From Polyangiaceae bacterium (lineage in GTDB: Bacteria; Myxococcota_A; Polyangia; Polyangiales; Polyangiaceae), in contig JADJRH010000011.1 in NCBI GenBank assembly GCA_016712345.1, positions 744,001 to 808,000 of the forward strand: 64,000 bases of DNA, given 5' to 3'. Below the pieces are notes generated by a model that saw only the letters and a list, made by a program, of their open reading frames with translations, searched no databases and was not told where the DNA came from. Shown here one piece after another: positions 55,536 to 63,030 of the stretch. Both the position numbers and the translations under genes were made by a program. How positions within the stretch are numbered: position 1 is the first letter of the stretch; the number at the start of each line of letters is the position of its first letter.

Positions 55536-57562
55536 GTCTCACTCCTGGCCGCCGTAATGTCAGGGTGTACTGCAATTTCGTCCAAACAGGCCGTATTTTT
55601 GATGGAAGATCGATTTTTTACAGGTTCGCCGTTGGCCGCGTCGCGGGCTGCGCGTTCGCTCAACTTACCATTGTGGGTTTTGGGTAGGTCACTCACCTGA
55701 ACAATCGCCGCGGGCACGTGGGCGGCCGAGGCTCTCGTGGAGAGTTCCTTTTTTATTTTCAGCGTGAGCGGTCGTGAAAGATTAGCCCCGGGGGCCATTT
55801 GAACCAAAAGAACCATTCTACTTCCCCCCGGCTCACCCGGCGCTTTTTGCTCAATCGCGCAACACGCGGCGACCTCGGGAAATAGCTCTACCACGCGGTA
55901 GATTTCGCCGGGACCAATCCGAATACCGCGAACGTTTAATACCCCGTCGGATCTACCCAAAATGCGCGCTGTTCCTCGGGACGTAAGCTCAATGGTATCC
56001 CCATGTGTCCACACGCCGAGGTGATCTGAAAAATATGCGGCTTCAAAGCGCGAGCCGTCTGAATCGCCGAACAGTCCAAGCGGTCGAGAGGGAAACGGCG
56101 TGGGGCACACCAATTCACCCGTGATGTTTCCCTCGCTGGGCAACCCTTGAATTTCTACTCCACGTGGCGTGGAAACGGCTGCGCGAACGTCCAACCCGAG
56201 GCTTATCGCGGGGCTTTCACCCCTATAAACGGGCGCGTTGGGGCTGCCGAGAACAAAGCACCCAACAATATCGGTGCCGCCTGAAATGGAGTGAATGGGT
56301 AGGTTTCCGACGTTTTCACCTACCCAGTCAAACAGCGATTCAAACAGGACGGAACCTGTGGAGAGGAGGAGTCGAAGTTTGTTGAGTGGCAGCGTCTCTC
56401 GCGGGCAAACGCCCGCGTCGCGACAATACTGAAGGTAGGCCGGGCTTGTACCAAACACAGTCACGCCCTGTTCAGAAACGCGTCGAAAGAGAGCATCCGG
56501 CTCAGGGTGAGAAACCGATCCGTCGTAGAGCACCACCGCGGCGCCCGCAGCGAGCGCTGAAACAAGCCAGTTGAACATCATCCAGCCTGTGGTTGTGTGG
56601 TAGAGCACCCGGTCTCCCGGCCCAACATTGCAGTGGAGTTGGTGCTCTTTGAGATGTTCCAACAAAGTCCCACCCGCCCCGTGCACAATGCACTTGGGTA
56701 GGCCGGTTGTCCCGGATGAAAAGAGAATCAGGGCCGGATGGTTAAATGAAAATGTCTCAAACGGGCCGCTCAACGAGGGAGAAAGGAGCAATGTTGAAAA
56801 CGACTCCACCTGCGGCCCGTTCGTTTGTATAGAATGGTTGTCCAGCACAACCACCCGTTCTACAGTGGGTAGCCGCCCGGTGATTTCAGCGATACGCTCA
56901 CGGTTGTCGCGCCCCAACCCATGGTATGGGTAAGTTGCGTCAACAAACAAAAGGCGAGGAGCGATTTGACCCGCTCGGGCGATTAACAATTCTATCCCCA
57001 TGTCGGGGGCGGCCGATGACCAAATCGCTCCAACGGCAAGGGTAGCCAGGTGAGCGACCAATGTGGAAGCTGTCAGGCGACACAGCCCAAAAATGCGATC
57101 GCCCACGCCTATTCCGCGATCTTTGAGCGCCTGCGCAACGCGCCGAACGCGCTCTTCGAGTTCTCGTCGGGTGAGGGTTTCTACCCGGCCGGTTTCATCA
57201 ACCGAAATCACCGCCGGGTCGTTTGGATCTACCCATTGTAGATTGCCCCCAGATGTCCGAAATGCCGGCCTTTGTGGAGTGAGAAGGTTTGCAGCAAAGG
57301 AGAGTTTGGCGTTTGGAAAAAAGTGAGCATCTCTAACGGTTGAACCTTCCCAAACAACGCTCGTATCACCCTCCAGTTGAATGCCGGATGACTCCACAAA
57401 CGCGTTCCAAAACCCCTTCGCGTCGCGCACGCTCTCTCGGTAAAGGTCAACGTTGTCCGCAAACGAAGCCCCTCGTTTTGCGCTCCAATAACGCGCGAAC
57501 AAACTCAGGTTTGAACGCTCCACCAACAGCGGCTCGGGCGAAAATACAATCGCGGGTGTCAC
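55532..57562 (-). CDS. Acetoacetyl-CoA synthetase-type acyl ligase
   Basis: 676 residues, GTG start overlapping the carrier-protein stop. ANL-superfamily enzyme of the acetoacetyl-CoA synthetase group: N-terminal cap (FARYWSAKRG...FWNAFVESSGI, HFFPNAKLSFAANLL), P-loop LFSSGTTGLPKCIVHG, TTTGWMMFNW, SGGTDIVGCF and the C-terminal KTHNGKLSE with the catalytic Lys. In a free-standing pathway it would make acetoacetyl-CoA. Here, encoded between a carrier protein and an NRPS-PKS gene, it may instead load a short beta-keto or hydroxy acid onto the carrier protein. Substrate not determinable by eye. Confidence 0.85.
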   Translation of the reverse strand: MTPAIVFSPEPLLVERSNLSLFARYWSAKRGASFADNVDLYRESVRDAKGFWNAFVESSGIQLEGDTSVVWEGSTVRDAHFFPNAKLSFAANLLTPQRPAFRTSGGNLQWVDPNDPAVISVDETGRVETLTRRELEERVRRVAQALKDRGIGVGDRIFGLCRLTASTLVAHLATLAVGAIWSSAAPDMGIELLIARAGQIAPRLLFVDATYPYHGLGRDNRERIAEITGRLPTVERVVVLDNHSIQTNGPQVESFSTLLLSPSLSGPFETFSFNHPALILFSSGTTGLPKCIVHGAGGTLLEHLKEHQLHCNVGPGDRVLYHTTTGWMMFNWLVSALAAGAAVVLYDGSVSHPEPDALFRRVSEQGVTVFGTSPAYLQYCRDAGVCPRETLPLNKLRLLLSTGSVLFESLFDWVGENVGNLPIHSISGGTDIVGCFVLGSPNAPVYRGESPAISLGLDVRAAVSTPRGVEIQGLPSEGNITGELVCPTPFPSRPLGLFGDSDGSRFEAAYFSDHLGVWTHGDTIELTSRGTARILGRSDGVLNVRGIRIGPGEIYRVVELFPEVAACCAIEQKAPGEPGGSRMVLLVQMAPGANLSRPLTLKIKKELSTRASAAHVPAAIVQVSDLPKTHNGKLSERAARDAANGEPVKNRSSIKNTACLDEIAVHPDITAARSET

Positions 57563-57831
57563 GCGGCACCTTTGAAGTCTTTGTGCCCGATCACGTACCT
57601 GACGATCTTACCCAGGCTGTCAAAATTTTCGCGCGTCAGACTTTTCCGATCGATCTTAAAACGGTATGTTTTTTCGAGAAAAAGACACAACTGTACAAAC
57701 CCCAAGCTGTCGAGAACTCCCCCATCGAGAAACGAGGCTTCGTCATTTCGAATGAGCTTTTCAGCGTCGCCGAAGTGGTATTGATCGTCCAGCCAGTCGA
57801 TCACGCGTTTTCGAACCAAGGGGTAGCTCAC
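57559..57831 (-). CDS. Stand-alone acyl carrier protein
   Basis: 90 residues with a GTG start at 57831. Phosphopantetheine site is the Ser in GGVLDSLGFVQL; helices before and after fit an ACP/DltC-type fold. Charged rather than strongly acidic. It lies between the MBOAT gene (46 bp upstream) and the acyl ligase gene (4-bp overlap), the arrangement expected of a carrier that accepts an acyl group from the ligase and presents it to the MBOAT enzyme, as DltC does between DltA and DltB. Confidence 0.9.
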   Translation of the reverse strand: MSYPLVRKRVIDWLDDQYHFGDAEKLIRNDEASFLDGGVLDSLGFVQLCLFLEKTYRFKIDRKSLTRENFDSLGKIVRYVIGHKDFKGAA

Positions 57832-57877
57832 GGCATTTGCTCAAAAGGTAAGAGGTCACTGGGTAGTTTCAAAAAGC

Positions 57878-59350
57878 CTAAAATTGCGCATAAATGAATG
57901 TTCCGGCACCCACCGGCGCAAAGAGCATGAGAAAAACGATCACGGCTCCGAGGGCCAGGCCTTTCATCGCAAGAGGTGTGGCGCTGGCCCGCTTTCTGAA
58001 ACCCTCAAAAACGGGCAGCGCTCCAACGTGGTAGATTACCACCAGCAAAAGCGCCAGGTAAGGATGAAAGGTGCCGGGCGGATTGGGTAGGTTTCCACCT
58101 GCCCACAAACCGCGCGCAAACTTGCCCGCGGCGGCAAGGGTCGGTGCACGAAACGGTATGAGGGTCAGGATAAAAAAGACCGTTGTGACCATCCAACCCG
58201 CGACTTGATAAAAAGTGCTTCGTCGCCTTTCTACCCAAACGCGGTTTTTTCGACAGAGCCCTTTATAGGCCAAGTCATATCGGTGGTGGGCCAAAAGCCC
58301 AAGGCCGTGCAAAAGCCCCCACAAGAGGTAGGTAAATGCGGCGCCGTGCCACAAACCCGATGCCACCATGACCACCAGGAAACCCGCGCCAATCCGACCC
58401 CGCATAAAGCTGTCGCCCGTTACCATGGGACCATAGATGTAATCGAACAGCCAACGGTTCAGCGTCATGTGCCAGCGCCGCCACACTTCCGGCAGGCTCT
58501 TACTCAAGAATGGAAACTGAAAATTGTCAGGTAGAGTGATCCCCAGGAGTCTACCCACGCCGATCGCAATGAGGCTATACCCGGCGAAGTCGGCGAAAAC
58601 TTGTCCCGCGTAGCCCACCACCGCCAGCAGATGAGCCTTTCGAGTGAATGTTCCCGGTGCTGCAAATACAGGGTCGACAAGTTCGGTTCCGACCTGGGCG
58701 GCGATGTACACTTTGAGCACGAACCCGGTGGCCAACTCAAAAGCCGCCTTTAGAAACGCGTCTGCTGTGAGTTTGCGGGGGTTTTCATACTGCTCAAACA
58801 ACTCCGAGCCGCGACCGATCGGCCCCGCAATGAGCTGTGGAAAAAACGAAACGAATGAAAACCATACCCCGAGCGAGCGGACCGGCGTCAATCGTTCATA
58901 ATACGTGTCTATTAAAACGCCGATGCGTCCCATTGTATAAAATGAAAGGCCAACGGGTAGAGCCAACCGCAGTACAGGTAGACTTGTCCCAAACGCTTGG
59001 TTAAACGAGTCGGCAAAAAATCCGGCGTATTTAAAGGCAGCGAGGGCGGTTAGATTGTGAACGATGCCCAGCGTTAGAAGTGCGCGCCGCCGCTTTTGAT
59101 TGCGTTCATCGGTGGGGAGAGGGCTGCCGTCCTGCGGTGCGGCAAACTTTTCAAACCCGCGCAAAATGGCAAAGTCGACAAGGGTACTCGCCACAAACAG
59201 AGGAACAAGCTTGAGGTTCCACGTTGCGTAAAAGAACAAACTCCCCGCGCACAATGCCCAGTTTTGTACCGCGGCTCGACGAGGCAAAACCCAGTAGAGA
59301 AGAAAGAATGCCGGGAAAAAATAGGCAAACTCAACCTCTGACAAGCTCAC
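57878..59350 (-). CDS. MBOAT-family membrane O-acyltransferase
   Basis: 490 residues with about ten membrane segments. MBOAT signature: VWRRWHMTLNRWLFDYIYGPM and the catalytic His in GLWHGAAFTYLLWGLLHG. This matches the DltB/AlgI branch, which moves acyl groups across the membrane to extracytoplasmic acceptors (teichoic acid, alginate). The start overlaps the SGNH gene stop (ATGA). With the carrier protein and ligase downstream and a flippase nearby, the acceptor is probably a surface polysaccharide or lipid-linked glycan; this is inference. Confidence 0.92.
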   Translation of the reverse strand: MSLSEVEFAYFFPAFFLLYWVLPRRAAVQNWALCAGSLFFYATWNLKLVPLFVASTLVDFAILRGFEKFAAPQDGSPLPTDERNQKRRRALLTLGIVHNLTALAAFKYAGFFADSFNQAFGTSLPVLRLALPVGLSFYTMGRIGVLIDTYYERLTPVRSLGVWFSFVSFFPQLIAGPIGRGSELFEQYENPRKLTADAFLKAAFELATGFVLKVYIAAQVGTELVDPVFAAPGTFTRKAHLLAVVGYAGQVFADFAGYSLIAIGVGRLLGITLPDNFQFPFLSKSLPEVWRRWHMTLNRWLFDYIYGPMVTGDSFMRGRIGAGFLVVMVASGLWHGAAFTYLLWGLLHGLGLLAHHRYDLAYKGLCRKNRVWVERRRSTFYQVAGWMVTTVFFILTLIPFRAPTLAAAGKFARGLWAGGNLPNPPGTFHPYLALLLVVIYHVGALPVFEGFRKRASATPLAMKGLALGAVIVFLMLFAPVGAGTFIYAQF

Positions 59351-60393
59351 GGCTGTCCTCCCGCCGGTTGAGTTTCGAGTAGAAACGAGAGCTTCGTATC
59401 AAGGAGCCAGTTTGCGAGTTTGTTGTGACCGTCTGGAGTCAGATGGTCAAAGTCGGGTTGAAAGTCGGAGTCGACAACGTTGTGGTCAAACGTCGCGTCG
59501 ATAAATCGCACGCCGCGTTTTTCAGCCACCTGGCGCATCAGCTTTGAAAATGGGCGGAGCACCGTTTCTTTTGCAAGATCTGTCAGAGTGACGGGCATGA
59601 GTGGGTAGAGCATCAGGGTCACGTCCACTCCAATAGACTGGAAGTAAGCCAAGATCCGGTCTGCCGCGGCCAATTCAGGCTCGTAGCCCATTGTTGGTGC
59701 GCCGCCTTCAATGAGATGTTGCCAGTTTGTAAGGTGCGTTTCCCACTGCTTTTGTTTGCCCTCCGCAGACATTGGCCTTACCAAGTCTCGAACCGCGCTC
59801 ACCAGGTGATCGTGCCCGCGCGCTGAAACCAAAATGGACCCATGCCAGTGTTCAAGCCAACGCGCCGTGACGTAGTTGCGGTTGTGTGCTGTAACCCCGC
59901 GGTCCGCCACGTCGCGCGCGAAATGCTCAAACGCCCACGCGCGCGAGGGAAGGTTAAACACCGGAGGATCGCCGTCTTTGCCACACGCGTCCCACCAGGC
60001 CGTGAGCAAAATGGCGTGTTTTAGAGAGGATCGTTTGCGTTTCCCGTTTTCTACCTCTTCAATAAAGGGGCGCAGGCGTTCTTGCAAAACCCACTCATAC
60101 GATGTGAACTTTCCCCATTCGAGCGGAACACCCATCACGCGCGTGCTCCCGTTGGACCTGCTCCGCGCGACCGCGTCCATGTACGTGAATGTTCGCGCGT
60201 GACTCGAACCGAGAACGAGCACTGTGGGATCTTCGTGCTTGTACTCAGCGAGCGCGTCTTGAACTTCGCGCACGTATCGCGGCGCGCTGACGCGACGAAG
60301 CCCGAGGTCGGCCGCAACCACTGTGGCCACACAAATGCAACAAAACAACGCGACATCGCGCCATCGGCGCGGCGCGCTCTCAACCTCCGGCAT
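59347..60393 (-). CDS. SGNH-fold, DltD/AlgX-like membrane-anchored protein
   Basis: 348 residues from the ATG at 60393, with AAGG 7 nt upstream. A longer open frame reaches 60702 but crosses the divergent TylF gene and lacks conserved sequence. One N-terminal membrane helix (FCCICVATVVAADLGL). SGNH block I is VLVLGSSHARTF with the candidate nucleophile Ser; block V is DFDHLTPDGHNKLANWL with a D-x-x-H pair. Proteins of this design partner MBOAT enzymes (DltD, AlgX, PatB) and complete acyl transfer on the outer side of the membrane. First gene of the eight-gene minus-strand operon. Confidence 0.8.
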   Translation of the reverse strand: MPEVESAPRRWRDVALFCCICVATVVAADLGLRRVSAPRYVREVQDALAEYKHEDPTVLVLGSSHARTFTYMDAVARSRSNGSTRVMGVPLEWGKFTSYEWVLQERLRPFIEEVENGKRKRSSLKHAILLTAWWDACGKDGDPPVFNLPSRAWAFEHFARDVADRGVTAHNRNYVTARWLEHWHGSILVSARGHDHLVSAVRDLVRPMSAEGKQKQWETHLTNWQHLIEGGAPTMGYEPELAAADRILAYFQSIGVDVTLMLYPLMPVTLTDLAKETVLRPFSKLMRQVAEKRGVRFIDATFDHNVVDSDFQPDFDHLTPDGHNKLANWLLDTKLSFLLETQPAGGQP

Positions 60394-60565
60394 ATCGCCT
60401 TCATGAGACTTCGCCTTGTAGCAAAAGTCAACGCCCCTTTTTGGGGGATACCGAGGGGTGCGGCGCTGTTTACGCACTGTGCATTTTTCTTTGTCGAGAA
60501 CGCGGAGACGAAGAATTTCAAACGTTCCGGTTGAAATCTCCGCCCGTTCAAGTAGGCCAGGACAA

Positions 60566-61432
60566 ATGACAGATCGTGCCCACGCCCACCCGTCGCCCAC
60601 CCCACTCGCCCTGGCGTACCTCCAGCTCCTTCGCGGATGTTTGACGCGCGATCTGATTCGCGAGCCGTACATTGAAGTCACCCCAACGGTGGGCATTGTC
60701 AAACCCGCCCTCTACAAAGCTCTTCAGGCTCTACTCGCCCAAAAAGGGTTCTCCATTGTTCGGCGCGATGAGGTAACTGACGAAGATCGCGAAGAAGGGC
60801 GCGGATGGCCCGCCCATGCCGAAACAATGATGGGTTTGCGGCGTATGGAGTTTCTGCAAGACCGCCTGGTTGAAATGGTGTCCACCGGGGTTGAGGGCGA
60901 CTTTTTTGAAGCGGGATGTTGGAGGGGAGGGGGTGTGATCTTTATGTTGGCTGTGTTGCAGGCCATGGGAGATACCCATCGCACCGTTTGGGCCGCCGAC
61001 TCGTTTGCGGGCTATCCGCCACCTACCCAAAACAGTCACGATGTGGATCGTCACTTGTACGAGCGCTCCAGCTACTTTCGGGTAGACAGGTCCGTGTTGG
61101 AATCGAACGTTCGCCGGTACGGTTTGTACAACGACCAACTGCGCATTCTTGAAGGTTGGTTTGGTGAGTCCATCCCCAAAGCGGAGATCCATCGCGTTTC
61201 GCTGTTACGCATTGACGTGGATGGATACGAAGGCGTTCGAGATGCGCTTCAGTTGGTGTACCCAAAGTTGAGCGTTGGAGGGTACGTGCTCATTGAAGAC
61301 TTGCGGCAACCCGGCGCAAAACGGGCGGTTGAAGAGCTATTTAATAAGGTTCCAAAAGAAGAAGTTTTGCCAATTGCCCAGCGTACTCCCTGTGCTGTGT
61401 ATTGGAAAAAAACGCACTCTACCCTTGGGTAG
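60566..61432 (+). CDS. TylF/MycF-family O-methyltransferase
   Basis: 288 residues from the ATG at 60566. SAM-dependent fold with the TylF signature: EGDFFEAGCWRGGGVIFM, VWAADSFAGYPPP, LLRIDVDGYEGVRDAL and GGYVLIEDL; the Asp residues in the latter two are the metal and catalytic ligands of macrocin-type enzymes. Family members methylate sugar hydroxyls, often on glycosylated metabolites or polysaccharides. Divergent from the SGNH gene (172 bp shared promoter region) and convergent with the flippase gene (10 bp). Confidence 0.92.
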   Translation: MTDRAHAHPSPTPLALAYLQLLRGCLTRDLIREPYIEVTPTVGIVKPALYKALQALLAQKGFSIVRRDEVTDEDREEGRGWPAHAETMMGLRRMEFLQDRLVEMVSTGVEGDFFEAGCWRGGGVIFMLAVLQAMGDTHRTVWAADSFAGYPPPTQNSHDVDRHLYERSSYFRVDRSVLESNVRRYGLYNDQLRILEGWFGESIPKAEIHRVSLLRIDVDGYEGVRDALQLVYPKLSVGGYVLIEDLRQPGAKRAVEELFNKVPKEEVLPIAQRTPCAVYWKKTHSTLG

Positions 61433-61442
61433 ACGGCGAGTC

Positions 61443-62954
61443 TCAATTGTTTTGTTCTGTATCTTTTTTGGAGCCGTCCGCTTCAGCCTCGTTTGCCCGC
61501 GCGCGCTTCTTTTGAACCATGTCGCGCACCAGCCCAATGAAGTCACGGGCGATTGAACTCGCAACGACGAATACCGCTCCTGTGTACACAAGTGCGCCCA
61601 CAAGGATTTCTGCCGCAAGGAGCGCCGCATTTGGAAGACGGCCGCCCGCAGAGAACCTGAGAGCCAGCACCGCCGGCACCATGGGTACACAAGCCAATAA
61701 TGGTCGGAAGGCGGCGCGCCCCACATCGCGCACGTAAATGCCCTCCGGGCGCAGCGCTTGCACCATTTGAACCGTGTTGACTGTAAAGGCGAACCCAACT
61801 CCAAGCGCCGCTGCCACCGGACCGAGCGGGGCGAGGACTGCCATGGCGGCAATCATCACCACAACAAAGATGAAGTCGATCAGCGCGAACATTTTTGTGC
61901 GACCTACCACCTGTAAATACCCGGTCGCCAAACTGCCAATGGACCTACCCATACTGATAATGACCAACGCCAAAAGAAACGGCGCCACACCTTGATAATT
62001 GGTTGGGTAGAGTGCGGCGACCATTGTGGGAGCTACAACGCCTATTCCAACCGCCATGGGGAACACAACCACAGCCATTAAGCCCACCGCTCGAAGGATC
62101 GCGCGCCTGCGAGCATCCCCATTGTCAACACGGGCAAGCGACGGAACCAACACGTCGTTGATTTGTTCACCCACGCTCAGGGCCGGCAGTTCAGCAATGC
62201 GGTATGCCTGATTATAAAGCCCCGTTGCTCCTTCACCAAATCGGTAGGAAATAAACAGGTTGTCCCAGTTGACCGACCCGACATGAAACAAAAATGACAA
62301 GCTCAGCCACGCCCCATAGTTCCAATAGTCGCGAAAAATGGCGAGTTTGAGGCGAGAAGGCAAAAGGTACTCACGCATGTCGGTTTTTATAAATAGGTAG
62401 ATCACGGCAATCGACGCACGCGCTATGCTACCCCATACCAATGCGTGTCCACCCAGCCCACGGCGAGCGAGGAAAATGCTCACGGCCGCGTACGTCAGTT
62501 CACCCAGTGCCACGCGTGAACCGATCACCCGAAACTGGAGATCGCGGACGAGGACGTTGCGCGGCAGGCTTGCGATACGCTCCAGAAAAGCAGCCACCGC
62601 CAGGCCCGGAACAAAAACGGCCATACCCGGTGTGTGGAGCCACTCGCCCACCGGTCCGCGCGCAAGAACAGCTCCAACAGAAGTGAGGGCCCCCGTTAGG
62701 AGCAGGAGTACACTTCCGTGGAAAACAATATCTCTGCCCGCTTTGGGGTGGGTTGCAATGTATTGGGGAACGCCGAGCGTGGTGGCCGCGCCCGCGGTAA
62801 GTATCAGAACGAACGCGACGTTGACCTCACCCTGAACTTCAGGTGCGAGGTAGCGGGTTAATATGAACGTGCTCGCAATGGTAATGGCACGGGAGCCAAG
62901 GTTTGCGAGACTGGTCCAAAAGAAACCCCGAGCGGCCTTCTGAGCGAGGGACAT
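61443..62954 (-). CDS. Polysaccharide flippase (Wzx/MOP superfamily)
   Basis: 503 residues with about 12-14 membrane segments. N-terminal GFFWTSLANLGSRAITIASTFILTRYLAPE and FISYRFGEGATGLYNQAYRIAELPA are characteristic of the RfbX/Wzx-like polysaccharide exporters. It moves lipid-linked glycan units across the inner membrane. Its presence beside the MBOAT/SGNH pair and a TylF methyltransferase supports a glycan-linked role for the whole locus. The C-terminus is Lys/Glu-rich and cytoplasmic. Confidence 0.9.
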   Translation of the reverse strand: MSLAQKAARGFFWTSLANLGSRAITIASTFILTRYLAPEVQGEVNVAFVLILTAGAATTLGVPQYIATHPKAGRDIVFHGSVLLLLTGALTSVGAVLARGPVGEWLHTPGMAVFVPGLAVAAFLERIASLPRNVLVRDLQFRVIGSRVALGELTYAAVSIFLARRGLGGHALVWGSIARASIAVIYLFIKTDMREYLLPSRLKLAIFRDYWNYGAWLSLSFLFHVGSVNWDNLFISYRFGEGATGLYNQAYRIAELPALSVGEQINDVLVPSLARVDNGDARRRAILRAVGLMAVVVFPMAVGIGVVAPTMVAALYPTNYQGVAPFLLALVIISMGRSIGSLATGYLQVVGRTKMFALIDFIFVVVMIAAMAVLAPLGPVAAALGVGFAFTVNTVQMVQALRPEGIYVRDVGRAAFRPLLACVPMVPAVLALRFSAGGRLPNAALLAAEILVGALVYTGAVFVVASSIARDFIGLVRDMVQKKRARANEAEADGSKKDTEQNN

Positions 62955-63030
62955 GGGCGGGAAGAGTGGTCACGCCTACAAGACTCTTTGCTCCGCGTCG
63001 AGGGGGTAAAACGAAAACGAAGCGCCGCAC

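Noticed and set aside
55532..60393. A true dlt operon for D-alanylation of teichoic acid
   Set aside because: The ligase is of the acetoacetyl-CoA synthetase group and the host is Gram-negative; only the module logic is shared.
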